From the NCBI GenBank assembly GCA_026713205.1, contig JAPOOY010000279.1, positions 1 through 15,917 of the forward strand: a stretch of 15,917 nt of DNA. The letters are read 5' to 3'. Both the position numbers and the translations under genes were made by a program. Below, in pieces: positions 1 to 7,700 of the stretch (the first letter of the stretch is position 1; each line of letters begins with the position of its first letter). The DNA comes from Bdellovibrionales bacterium. GTDB taxonomy: Bacteria > Bdellovibrionota > Bdellovibrionia > Bdellovibrionales > UBA1609. A model generated the notes under the pieces. That model had not been told where the DNA came from, did no database searches, and was given only the letters and a program-made list of their open reading frames with translations.

Positions 1-49
1 TTTCATCTGAAAAACCGCAAAATTCAAATACAATAGCTAGAGTTTCTAT

Positions 50-79
50 TTGACGGGTTTAAACCTTTACAGGTATAAT
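50..79 (+). promoter_or_regulatory. Sigma70-like promoter of the pyrB operon
   Basis: A -35 hexamer TTGACG lies at 50-55 and a perfect -10 hexamer TATAAT at 74-79, with an 18-base spacer. The expected transcription start is around 86-87, one or two bases before the pyrB ATG at 88. The message would therefore be leaderless or nearly so, and no Shine-Dalgarno sequence is visible. A 7-base inverted repeat (24-30 and 47-53) overlaps the -35 box and could be an operator or a remnant of the local repeat family. The hexamers are seen directly; promoter activity is inferred. Confidence 0.55.
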
Positions 80-87
80 CTTTTGGA

Positions 88-1050
88 ATGTCTTTAAAAG
101 GTTCTTCTCTTATTAGCATCAACGATCTGACGGAAGAGGATATTCAGTATATTTTTCATTGGGCCGGATTTTTTAAAACCGCGGCACAAAATAAAATTTC
201 CCTTGAAAATGTTGTGGATTTTAAGCACAGCCGCAACCATACGGTTTTTTTGGTTTTTGCCGAGGCCAGCACCCGCACCCGCACCAGTTTTGAAATAGCC
301 TGTCATCGCTTGGGTGTAAATGTGGTTAATTTTTCCGATTTAAAAAATTCCAGTTTGGCAAAAGGGGAGAGTTTGGAAGCCACAATGACGGCTTTAGACG
401 CTTTGGGGGCCTCTGCTATTGTCTTGCGTTATAAAGGAAGGAAATTTCAGTCGGATTGCGGAACACCCATTATCAATGCCGGTTTTGGCTCCTATGAACA
501 TCCCACTCAGGCCTTGATTGATGCCTGGACGATTCAACAGGTGAGGGGGAAAGTGAAGGGGGAAAAAGTGCTTATTGTGGGGGATGTTCTTCATTCCCGT
601 GTCAGTAATTCCAATTTAAAATTACTTAGGAAGTTAGGGGCTGAAGTGGCTCTTTGTTCACCCTCCGCTCTTCAGCCTCAGGATGATTTCTGGCAGGGGG
701 TTCATTGCTTCAAGAATTTAAATGAAGGAATACGCTGGGCTTCGGTTATTATGTGTCTCAGAATTCAGACAGAGCGTCATGATGACAGTGTGGGGCTTTC
801 CATAGCGTCCTATCGGGATTATTATCTCGTGGGTCAGGAGCATCTGAAAATGTTTCATAAGGACGGTGTTCTCATTCACCCGGGTCCTTATATTTGTGGA
901 GTGGAAATCAGCCCTACTGTCTTTGATGATTCCCGATGCCATATCATTACTCAGGTAAAAAACGCGCCTTTTATCAGAGCGGCTATTTTAACTCGGGTTT
1001 TAAATCTGGAATTGAAAGAGGATAAGCTTCCTGCGGACGGCAAAAAGTAA
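88..1050 (+). CDS. pyrB: Aspartate carbamoyltransferase catalytic chain
   Basis: This enzyme condenses carbamoyl phosphate with L-aspartate to give N-carbamoyl-aspartate, the committed step of pyrimidine synthesis in the cytosol. The 320-residue length is normal for the catalytic chain. Visible motifs are the carbamoyl-phosphate loop STRTRTSFE, the lysine loop SSLAKGESL, HPTQAL, GDVLHSRVSNSN, the aspartate-binding stretch CLRIQTER, and HPGPYICGVEI. The last departs from the usual HPGPMNRGVEI by replacing the conserved Met-Asn-Arg, although the catalytic HPGP is intact. The start at 88 fits the family, because the conserved helix LISINDLTEEDI begins at residue 8. It is the first gene of a run through carB, and the downstream small gene begins 17 bases after its stop. 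No pyrI or dihydroorotase gene is adjacent. Identification is confident. Confidence 0.96.
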   Translation: MSLKGSSLISINDLTEEDIQYIFHWAGFFKTAAQNKISLENVVDFKHSRNHTVFLVFAEASTRTRTSFEIACHRLGVNVVNFSDLKNSSLAKGESLEATMTALDALGASAIVLRYKGRKFQSDCGTPIINAGFGSYEHPTQALIDAWTIQQVRGKVKGEKVLIVGDVLHSRVSNSNLKLLRKLGAEVALCSPSALQPQDDFWQGVHCFKNLNEGIRWASVIMCLRIQTERHDDSVGLSIASYRDYYLVGQEHLKMFHKDGVLIHPGPYICGVEISPTVFDDSRCHIITQVKNAPFIRAAILTRVLNLELKEDKLPADGKK

Positions 1051-1067
1051 ATTTAAAAAATCAGAAT

Positions 1068-1328
1068 ATGACAGATAAGAGCCGGAAAAAGCAGGGGCAA
1101 ATTGTACTTTGGAAAGGAAAGTCATGGGCTGTACGGCTGACTGTTATTGCCGTGCTGGCCTGTTTGGTTAAAGGTGTTATTGATTGGGTTTCAGGTAAGA
1201 ATATATCAGAAGAGTTTACTTTTCTGTTTGCTATAGCGATTCCCGGAGGGGCCTTAATCGGATCGGTTATTGATGGAGTGCAAAAGGGACATGAAAAGGA
1301 AAAATTTAAATCCCGGAAAACAGAATAA
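1068..1328 (+). CDS. Small two-helix membrane protein of unknown function in the pyrimidine operon
   Basis: I do not recognise this 86-residue protein. It has a basic N-terminus (residues 1-20), a hydrophobic segment at about 22-43, a second Gly/Ala/Ile-rich hydrophobic segment at about 50-70, and a charged Lys/Glu-rich tail. It is probably a small inner-membrane protein with two transmembrane helices. It lies between pyrB and carA, 17 bases after one and 44 bases before the other, so it is almost certainly co-transcribed. No strong Shine-Dalgarno sequence precedes the ATG. The balanced composition, plausible topology and tight fit in the operon argue for a real gene, but its role in pyrimidine metabolism is unknown and it may be unrelated to the pathway. 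Confidence 0.6.
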   Translation: MTDKSRKKQGQIVLWKGKSWAVRLTVIAVLACLVKGVIDWVSGKNISEEFTFLFAIAIPGGALIGSVIDGVQKGHEKEKFKSRKTE

Positions 1329-1372
1329 CCTCCATTTTTACTTTAACAGAAAACATCAAATTGGATGAGTCT

Positions 1373-2446
1373 ATGGCGCCGGGAATTTTAATTTTGGAAA
1401 CAGGGGAAATGTTCCCCGGAGAATGGGGAGGCGGAGAACCTCGCGCGGGGGAAGTGGTATTTAATACCTCCCATAGCGGCTACGAGGAAATTGCCACCGA
1501 TCCCTCTTACTTTTCCCAGATTTTAGTGATGACGGCTCCTCAGCAGGGCAACTATGGTGTCAGTGATGAAGTGTGGGAATCGGATAGGATGTGGATTAAA
1601 GGATTTGTCTGTCTGGAAATGCAATCGCCAAGGTTGGAAAAAAGCTGGAGGGAAAGGTTGGAGAGAAATCAGGTTCCTCTCTTAACCCGTGTGGATACAC
1701 GGCGGTTAGTCCTTCGTTTAAGGGATAAAGGGGTGGTTTGGGGAGCCATTGTTCCCCGATCGGGCAACAGTAAATCCTTGGCCCTGGATTTAATTCGTAA
1801 GGGGAAGAAAAAACCAAAGGATTGGACAGCGGCTGTTTCCGTCAAAGTGATGCAGGATTTTAAAGGTGAAAAGGAAACAGGACCCAAGGTGGCGCTCATT
1901 GATTTTGGGTATAAAAAAAATATTTTAAGAGAGCTTTTAAAAAGATGTTCTTATATTCGCATTTTTCCCTCACAAAGTGATATTCAGGATATTAAGCGTT
2001 GGGAGCCGGATGGGATACTCCTTTCCAATGGGCCGGGGGATCCGGCTGATGTGAAAAAGGGAAGTGAGTTAGTTAAGAAATTAATGGGCTGGAAGTTTAT
2101 TTTTGGTATTTGTATGGGGCATCAGATTTTAGCTCAGGCGGTGGGAGCGAAAAACTATAAACTGAAGTTTGGGCACAGAGGGGGAAATCATCCCATTGAG
2201 GATCAGTTGAGTTCAAAAATATATATGGCCAGTCAAAATCATGGTTATGCCGTACAGGAAAACACTCTTCCAAAAGAAGTTGCGGTGACTCACAGGAACT
2301 TAAACGATCAAACGGTGGCAGGGATGTTTTCAAAGAAAAATCATTTTTTAGGTGTGCAGTTTCATCCTGAAAGCCATCCTGGTCCGAGGGAATCCGGCGC
2401 CTTATTTGATTTATTTATGAAAAAGATAAAAGAAAATGCCTCTTAA
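1373..2446 (+). CDS. carA: Carbamoyl-phosphate synthase small (glutaminase) subunit
   Basis: This subunit hydrolyses glutamine and channels ammonia to CarB, for carbamoyl phosphate used in pyrimidine and arginine synthesis. Residues 1 to about 150 form the CarA-specific N-terminal domain (ETGEMFPGEWGG, then FNTSHSGYEEIATDPSY). Residues from about 170 form the class I glutamine amidotransferase domain, with the nucleophile Cys247 in FGICMGHQ and the His331/Glu333 pair in VQFHPES. The 357-residue length is slightly short of the E. coli protein but normal. I chose the ATG at 1373, preceded by a weak GGATGAG. An in-frame TTG at 1361 would add four residues and has no ribosome site. The 3' end overlaps carB by 11 bases, which suggests translational coupling. 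Confidence 0.95.
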   Translation: MAPGILILETGEMFPGEWGGGEPRAGEVVFNTSHSGYEEIATDPSYFSQILVMTAPQQGNYGVSDEVWESDRMWIKGFVCLEMQSPRLEKSWRERLERNQVPLLTRVDTRRLVLRLRDKGVVWGAIVPRSGNSKSLALDLIRKGKKKPKDWTAAVSVKVMQDFKGEKETGPKVALIDFGYKKNILRELLKRCSYIRIFPSQSDIQDIKRWEPDGILLSNGPGDPADVKKGSELVKKLMGWKFIFGICMGHQILAQAVGAKNYKLKFGHRGGNHPIEDQLSSKIYMASQNHGYAVQENTLPKEVAVTHRNLNDQTVAGMFSKKNHFLGVQFHPESHPGPRESGALFDLFMKKIKENAS

Positions 2447-5400
2447 AAAGAATTTAAGAAAAATTGCTATTATAGGAAGTGGCCCCATTGTCATCGGCCA
2501 GGCCTGTGAATTTGATTATGCCGGAGTTCAGGCTTGCCGCGCGCTGATGAGTTTGGGTTTGGAGGTGGTGTTAATCAATTCCAATCCGGCGACATTGATG
2601 ACGGATCCGGATACGGCGACAAAAGTGTATATTGAGCCTCTTGAATTTGATCATGTTAAAAAAGTTCTGGAGAAGGAAAAACCTTGTGCCATCATCTCCA
2701 CTCTGGGAGGGCAGACAGCTCTTAATCTGTCCATTGAGCTTTCGGATCGAGGTGTTCTAAAAGATCTTAACATTCAACTTCTCGGTGCGACAGCGGATAT
2801 GATTCGTCAGGTGGAGGATCGAAATTTATTTTCCCAAATGCTCACACGGCTGGGCTGTAAGTACGCTGAAAATGTTTTAGTTAAAAATTTTAAGGCGGGG
2901 ATGCGCGAGGTTCAAAAAATGGGATTCCCTGTTATTTTGCGCCCTAATTACACATTGGGTGGGGCAGGTGGTGGTGTGGCCTATTCTTTGGAGGAGTTTC
3001 GCGGAAGGCTGTCCATTGCTTTATCGGAAAGCCCCTCTTCAGAAGTGCTGGTGGAAAAAAGTCTCTTGGGCTGGAAGGAGTTTGAGCTGGAGGTGATGAG
3101 GGATGCCAGGGGGACTTTTGTTATTATTTGCTCCATTGAAAATATAGATCCCTGTGGAGTGCACACAGGGGATAGTATTACCGTGGCGCCACAGCTCACC
3201 TTATCCGACAGGGCTTACCAGGAGATGAGAGATGAAGCCCGAAAAATTATTGAGGAAGTTGGATTGGAAACGGGAGGGGCGAACATTCAGTTTGCCGTTC
3301 ATCCTGAAACAGGGGAGCGTTTGGTTATTGAAGTCAATCCCCGTGTTAGCCGTTCTTCAGCTTTGGCCAGTAAAGCCACCGGTTTTCCCATAGCGAAGAT
3401 ATCCGCTTTGCTGGCTGTGGGTTTTCATCTGGATGAGATCACAAACAGCATCACTCAAAAAACCCCTTCCTGTTATGAGCCTGCTTTGGATTATGTGGTT
3501 ACAAAAATTCCACGATTTGATTTTGAAAAATATGATGGTGTGGAGGATTTGTTAAGCACGCAGATGCAAAGTGTGGGAGAGGTGATGGCTATTGGCCGGA
3601 CTTTTAAGGAGTCTTTTCAAAAGGCCTGTCATTCTCTGGAAAAAAGAGAGGAGGATGTTTCTGTTATTTTCTCAGAGGATGGTCTCACTTATCCGAACAG
3701 CCGGAGAATGCAATTTGTTCTTTCCGCTCTAAGGCTGGGATATTCCGTTGAGGATCTCCATACCCTCACTCGTATTGATCCTTGGTTTTTGGAACAGTTC
3801 GGACAAATTGTGGAAATGGAAAAATATCTTCAGGGAGCAAGTAACAAATGGGATGAAGGTCTCATCCGACGGGCCAAATGTTATGGATTTTCCGACAGAC
3901 AAATTGCCAGGCATATTCAGGCAAAAGAGCAGGATGTGTATAAATACCGAAAGAAAAAAAACATTCGCCCTGTTTATTATAAGGTGGATACCTGTGCCGG
4001 GGAATTTCAGTCCCACACTCCTTACTATTACTCCACTTATTGGAGCGCGGGAAATGAGGAACAAAAACCCTTAAAGCCCCGTCTTATGATTATAGGAAGC
4101 GGGCCTAATCGTATCGGTCAGGGGATAGAGTTTGATTATAACTGCGCGCGAGGCGTACAGCAGTTTAAAAAAATGGGTTATGAGGTGGGATTGATCAATT
4201 CAAATCCGGAAACAGTTTCCACTGATTATGATATTTCCGATCAGTTATTTTTTGAGCCGGTCTCGCTGGAGTATGTGCGGGAGGTTCTTCATTTCTTCAA
4301 ACCCACGACTTTTGTAATTCAGTTGGGGGGGCAGACCCCCATCAGTCTCGCGGAAGATTTAACCAATGAGGGATTTGTTCTGGCGGGATCTTCCCTTAAA
4401 ACAATTGATTTGGCGGAAGACCGTGGACAGTTTGTTAAAGTCTGTTCCCGTTTTGGGTTTAAAATCCCTGTAAATGGTTTGGCTTCCAATTTTAAAACAG
4501 CGCTGAAAATTGCTGAACAAGTGGGTTACCCTTTAATATGCCGCCCCAGTTATGTCCTGGGGGGGAGGCGGATGGCGCTTATTGAAAATGAAGAGGAGTT
4601 AAGAGCTTATTTTCAGAGGTATAGAGATTTTTCGGAAAGTCGTCCCTGTTTAATTGATCAGTATTTGGATAGTTTTCTTGAAGTGGATGTGGATTTGGTG
4701 CGGGGGCCGGATTGGTCCCTGATAGGGGGAGTGATAGAACATATTGAGGCGGCTGGAATTCACAGTGGTGACAGTATGGGAGTGCTTCCTCCTCAAAGAT
4801 TAAAACCGGCTGTTTGCGACAGGATAGAAAAGCTCAGCTTGGCTTTGGCGGAGGAATTACAGGTTCTGGGTTTTTTAAATCTTCAATTGGCTGTTCGTGA
4901 GGATGAAATTTATATGTTGGAAGCTAATCCGAGAAGTTCGCGCAGTGTCCCTTTTATCAGTAAAGCGACTGGTATTCCTCTGGTGGATTTAGGGGTCAGC
5001 GCCATGATGAAAAAACCGGCGGAGGAAGTTTCCCCGGAACAATATAACTGGAAAACATTACCTTTGGTTTGTGTAAAGGGAGTTGTCTTTCCGTTTAAAA
5101 AATTTAAGAAGGCCGACTCTATTTTAGGACCGGAAATGAAATCCATTGGGGAAGTGATGGGTCGGGCGGAGGATTATCCTTCCGCTTTAACGAAGGCGTT
5201 GATATCCAGTGACTTTAAACTTCCGGCCAAGGGAGAGGTGTTTTTATCTTTGAGAGATAAGGATAAACCTCTTTTGCTTTCGGCTGTTCAGGATTTGATT
5301 GGTTTGGGATACACCCTTTCAGCCACGGGAGGCACAGCCCGATGGCTGAAATCCGAAGGGATTAAGTGTGACAGTGTGAGGAAAGTGCATGAAGGTCGTC

Positions 5401-5621
5401 CTCATTGTGTGGATCGGATCACTTCCGGAAAGATTGTTTTGGTTTTAAATACCACTTCCGGTCGGCGATCCATTAATGCCAGTTTTGGTATTCGCAGAAG
5501 CTGTATGGATTACAGTATTCCCTGCCTGACGGAAAGCCATGCTATTCAGGCCTTTGTATTGGCTTTAAAGGAAAGAGGGAAAAAAGATATTTCCGTTTGT
5601 CATTTGAGGGAAAAAAGATGA
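2436..5621 (+). CDS. carB: Carbamoyl-phosphate synthase large subunit
   Basis: This subunit makes carbamoyl phosphate from bicarbonate, two ATP and the ammonia supplied by CarA. The 1061 residues are close to the 1073 of the E. coli protein, and both homologous halves are present. The first half begins with GSGPIVIGQACEFDY (from about residue 14) and includes the ATP-grasp stretch RPNYTLGGAGGG and EVNPRVSRSSALASKAT. The connecting domain carries FQSHTPYYYSTY. The second half begins with GSGPNRIGQGIEFDYNC (from residue 554) and includes RPSYVLGGRRM and EANPRSSRSVPFISKATG. The C-terminal regulatory MGS-like domain spans about 932-1061 (SATGGTARWLKSEGI, NTTSGRRS), the region where allosteric ligands such as UMP and ornithine bind in E. 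coli. The gene overlaps carA at its start, and its stop overlaps the next start codon (ATGA at 5618-5621). Confidence 0.97.
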   Translation: MPLKKNLRKIAIIGSGPIVIGQACEFDYAGVQACRALMSLGLEVVLINSNPATLMTDPDTATKVYIEPLEFDHVKKVLEKEKPCAIISTLGGQTALNLSIELSDRGVLKDLNIQLLGATADMIRQVEDRNLFSQMLTRLGCKYAENVLVKNFKAGMREVQKMGFPVILRPNYTLGGAGGGVAYSLEEFRGRLSIALSESPSSEVLVEKSLLGWKEFELEVMRDARGTFVIICSIENIDPCGVHTGDSITVAPQLTLSDRAYQEMRDEARKIIEEVGLETGGANIQFAVHPETGERLVIEVNPRVSRSSALASKATGFPIAKISALLAVGFHLDEITNSITQKTPSCYEPALDYVVTKIPRFDFEKYDGVEDLLSTQMQSVGEVMAIGRTFKESFQKACHSLEKREEDVSVIFSEDGLTYPNSRRMQFVLSALRLGYSVEDLHTLTRIDPWFLEQFGQIVEMEKYLQGASNKWDEGLIRRAKCYGFSDRQIARHIQAKEQDVYKYRKKKNIRPVYYKVDTCAGEFQSHTPYYYSTYWSAGNEEQKPLKPRLMIIGSGPNRIGQGIEFDYNCARGVQQFKKMGYEVGLINSNPETVSTDYDISDQLFFEPVSLEYVREVLHFFKPTTFVIQLGGQTPISLAEDLTNEGFVLAGSSLKTIDLAEDRGQFVKVCSRFGFKIPVNGLASNFKTALKIAEQVGYPLICRPSYVLGGRRMALIENEEELRAYFQRYRDFSESRPCLIDQYLDSFLEVDVDLVRGPDWSLIGGVIEHIEAAGIHSGDSMGVLPPQRLKPAVCDRIEKLSLALAEELQVLGFLNLQLAVREDEIYMLEANPRSSRSVPFISKATGIPLVDLGVSAMMKKPAEEVSPEQYNWKTLPLVCVKGVVFPFKKFKKADSILGPEMKSIGEVMGRAEDYPSALTKALISSDFKLPAKGEVFLSLRDKDKPLLLSAVQDLIGLGYTLSATGGTARWLKSEGIKCDSVRKVHEGRPHCVDRITSGKIVLVLNTTSGRRSINASFGIRRSCMDYSIPCLTESHAIQAFVLALKERGKKDISVCHLREKR

Positions 5622-6496
5622 TCAAATCCGCTTTGGAAGTAGTGGACCTCCATAAGAGTTTTCCGGTTGGTTTTTGGTCTGTTCCAAAAAAGATTTTAAA
5701 AGGAGTGCGGTTTTCCGTTCCCGAAGGTTCTCTCACAGGCTTTCTCGGCGCTAATGGTTCCGGAAAAACCACAACTTTCAAATGCCTTTTTAATTTGATT
5801 AAGAAAGATCAGGGAGAAATCAAAGTTTTTGGAAAAACAGAACTTTCCGCTGAAATAAAATCTTCCATGGGGTTTTTACCGGAGCATCCCCGCTTTTGTG
5901 AGGATTTAACAGCGGAGGAGTTATTGCTTTTTTTTGGAACGCTCTCTTATCCTTCCCGTTCATCTTCTCTTAAAGAACGGGTGCACAGGCTTCTGAAAGA
6001 ATTTAATATGTATGAGTATCGTCATGGAAAGCTGAGGACTTTCTCAAAGGGGATGATACAAAAAGTGGGGATTATTCAGGCCTTAATTTCAGAACCGGCT
6101 CTTTTAATTTTGGATGAGCCCTTCGCCGGGTTGGATCCGGAAAGCCGCCAGACTGTGATGGGTTGGATAGAAAAGATTCACAGGGAAACAGGGGTGACTG
6201 TCTGTTTTAGCAGTCATATTTTTCAGGATGTGGAACGACTTTGTGATCGGTTGGTGGTTATTAAAGAAGGAGAAATTATTTTTGAAGGAGGCTTGTCAGA
6301 ATTTGTGGATCGGGTTAAAGGAAATCGCATCATTGTATTTTTAGATCAGGGAGTCAAAAAAACGCTTGTTGTTTCGGATCTGTCTCAATGTCAAAAGGAA
6401 GTGGAGCAATTGCTGAAAAAAGGATGTGTAATTTTGTCTGTCAACCTTCAATTAAAAAATCCGGAAACTGTTTATGGGGACTTAGTGCAACAATAA
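5618..6496 (+). CDS. ABC-2 type transporter ATP-binding subunit
   Basis: This is the nucleotide-binding subunit of an ABC transporter, pairing with the permease directly downstream. The single ABC domain has Walker A GANGSGKT at residues 44-51, a Q-loop-region GFLPEHPRF, the signature FSKGM at about 142-146 (a divergent LSGGQ), Walker B LLILDEPFAGLDP with catalytic Glu167, and the switch histidine in SSHIF. It most resembles the CcmA/NatA/GldA group of ABC-2 ATPases. I chose the ATG at 5618 because GAGGG lies seven bases upstream and it overlaps the carB stop as ATGA. An upstream in-frame TTG at 5597 lacks such support. The family and operon link are clear, but the substrate cannot be deduced. 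Confidence 0.92.
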   Translation: MIKSALEVVDLHKSFPVGFWSVPKKILKGVRFSVPEGSLTGFLGANGSGKTTTFKCLFNLIKKDQGEIKVFGKTELSAEIKSSMGFLPEHPRFCEDLTAEELLLFFGTLSYPSRSSSLKERVHRLLKEFNMYEYRHGKLRTFSKGMIQKVGIIQALISEPALLILDEPFAGLDPESRQTVMGWIEKIHRETGVTVCFSSHIFQDVERLCDRLVVIKEGEIIFEGGLSEFVDRVKGNRIIVFLDQGVKKTLVVSDLSQCQKEVEQLLKKGCVILSVNLQLKNPETVYGDLVQQ

Positions 6497-6523
6497 AAAC
6501 ATTTGCATAAAAAAGGCAGGTCA

Positions 6524-7288
6524 ATGGCCAGACTGATTATTATCGTACAAAATACAATTAAGGAAGGATTAAGAAAGAAATTTCTTCCGGGACTTTTATT
6601 TTTTTGTTTTGTTATTTTGGTTTTCAGTTTATTTCTCGGTCAACTGAGTATCAATGAAAAAAAGCGTATCACCATTGATTTTGGTTTGGCAGGTATTCAA
6701 ATAACTCTTTCCGCCCTATCCGTTTTACTGGGGAGCGTGTTTATTAGTGGTGATCTGGAGCAAAGAACAATATGGGCTGTTTTATCCCGTCCGGTTCGTC
6801 CCTCCGTGTTCTTCCTGGGTCGTTTTCTCGGGATAACCAGTCTGATTTTTTTAGCTCTCTGCGCTTTGTCTCTCACTTTGACAAGCTTCTTTTTCTACTT
6901 GGATGTTTCCATTAGTCTTACATTGTTTCAGGCTTTATTTGGATTTTTTCTTGAGAGTATTTTACTTTTAGCGTTTGTTTTGTTTTTTTTCAACTTTATA
7001 ACAGCCTTTCTTGTTCCCTTCTATTGTCTTGGAATTTTTGTGATTGGTCATTGGCTGGATTCTCTCCTGTATTTAACAAAAAAGGGAACAGGGGTTTTTG
7101 TTGGAATATTTCCCTACATTATCAATATATTTCCTAATCTGGAGTACGGGAACTGGAAAACTGCTGTGGTTTACGGAGATACTATATCCGGTGGAGATTT
7201 TTCAATGGCTGTGCTTTATTTCCTTCTGTGGATAGGATGTATTTTAAGTTTGTCACTCTTTCTCTTTGAAAGAAAAGATTTTTTATAA
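6524..7288 (+). CDS. ABC-2 type transporter permease
   Basis: This is the membrane subunit partnering the ATPase 27 bases upstream. The 254-residue protein starts with a short amphipathic stretch (IVQNTIKEGLRKKFL) and has about six hydrophobic segments: roughly residues 24-42, 55-75, 98-122, 133-160, 162-182 and 228-246. The cytoplasmic loop GDLEQRTIWAVLSRPVRP followed by FFLGRFLG is typical of ABC-2 permeases of the NosY/multicopper-maturation group. The start is taken at ATG 6524 after an AGG-containing purine-rich stretch; a TTG at 6503 is also in frame. The two genes probably form a homodimeric or (AB)2 inner-membrane exporter. No ligand-specific feature is visible, so the cargo (lipid, drug, ion or cofactor) is open. 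The gene ends the plus-strand operon before the repeat-rich spacer. Confidence 0.88.
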   Translation: MARLIIIVQNTIKEGLRKKFLPGLLFFCFVILVFSLFLGQLSINEKKRITIDFGLAGIQITLSALSVLLGSVFISGDLEQRTIWAVLSRPVRPSVFFLGRFLGITSLIFLALCALSLTLTSFFFYLDVSISLTLFQALFGFFLESILLLAFVLFFFNFITAFLVPFYCLGIFVIGHWLDSLLYLTKKGTGVFVGIFPYIINIFPNLEYGNWKTAVVYGDTISGGDFSMAVLYFLLWIGCILSLSLFLFERKDFL

Positions 7289-7301
7289 ATCCTTTAAGCC
7301 C

Positions 7302-7527
7302 TTTATACTGGTCCGGTTTGAAACTTTCCGGTTCTTCATAAGAAAAAATGCTTACACCCTTTATAACAGCCTATAGGGGTCAAAAATTCAAACATGCGTT
7401 TTGCCACAGAGCGACTTTCAGCCGCACCTGTGTCAAAGCCGAACTCATTTTTGACCCCTATAGTCTGTTATAAAGGGCTTATGTCTCTTAAATAAAAACC
7501 GGAAAATTCAAACACGATCAGTATAAA
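7302..7527. repeat. Nested palindromic intergenic element (copy 1)
   Basis: Three inverted repeats are nested in the spacer between the ABC permease and the aro operon. The outer arms (7302-7333 and 7497-7527) share AACCGGAAA, TTCAAAC and CAGTATAAA. The inner arms (7357-7387 and 7447-7477) are 31 bases each and match at 30 of 31 positions (CCCTTTATAACAG, then CTATAGGGGTCAAAAAT). The central hairpin at 7405-7432 pairs CACAG with CTGTG and GCG with CGC. Its core recurs at 12029-12096. The structure resembles a MITE- or REP-like intergenic element. It may also end transcription from the upstream operon, although no U-tract follows. Confidence 0.8.
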
Positions 7528-7618
7528 ACCGAACTCGCTTTTGAACCTCATACGCTCTCAGGAAGGGCTGATTTTTTGTAAATAGAAAACCTCAAAATTC
7601 AAACCGGATAGGTATAAA
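7438..7618. repeat. Two diverged tandem copies of a roughly 90-base unit
   Basis: The stretch 7438-7527 aligns end to end with 7528-7618. Both open with CCGAACTC, continue with TTTTGA, AAGGGCT, AAATA and AAATTCAAAC, and close with GTATAAA. By eye they agree at roughly two thirds of positions. The first copy overlaps the right half of the large palindrome, so the element seems to have grown by duplication of one half. The AATTCAAAC...GTATAAA part also occurs alone or inverted elsewhere in the window. Confidence 0.6.
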
Positions 7619-7644
7619 TTCATTTGGTATGTCAGGGAGAAGCA

Positions 7645-7664
7645 TATAATATAAATCATATAAT
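7645..7664 (+). promoter_or_regulatory. Possible promoter for the aroKDE-aroC operon
   Basis: Two perfect TATAAT hexamers, at 7645-7650 and 7659-7664, lie 37-56 bases before the ATG at 7701. The best -35 candidate is TTGGTA at 7624-7629 with a short 15-base spacer, so the assignment is weak. This is the only promoter-like sequence between the repeat cluster and the gene. Confidence 0.35.
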
Positions 7665-7700
7665 GCTGAAATAACTTTTATTCAGTGGAATTGCAATAAA

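Noticed and set aside
3729..4074. Open frames of about 110 codons on both strands inside carB
   Set aside because: They are fully inside the conserved connecting region of carB, whose own frame is clearly coding; these are shadow frames.
7403..7437. Central hairpin considered as a tRNA or riboswitch
   Set aside because: It lacks a tRNA cloverleaf, T-loop consensus and CCA end; it recurs in an unrelated spacer, which fits a repeat better than a gene-specific riboswitch.
7357..7618. Short repeated blocks suggesting a CRISPR array
   Set aside because: The repeats are palindromic or diverged 90-base units without uniform spacers, and no cas gene is nearby.
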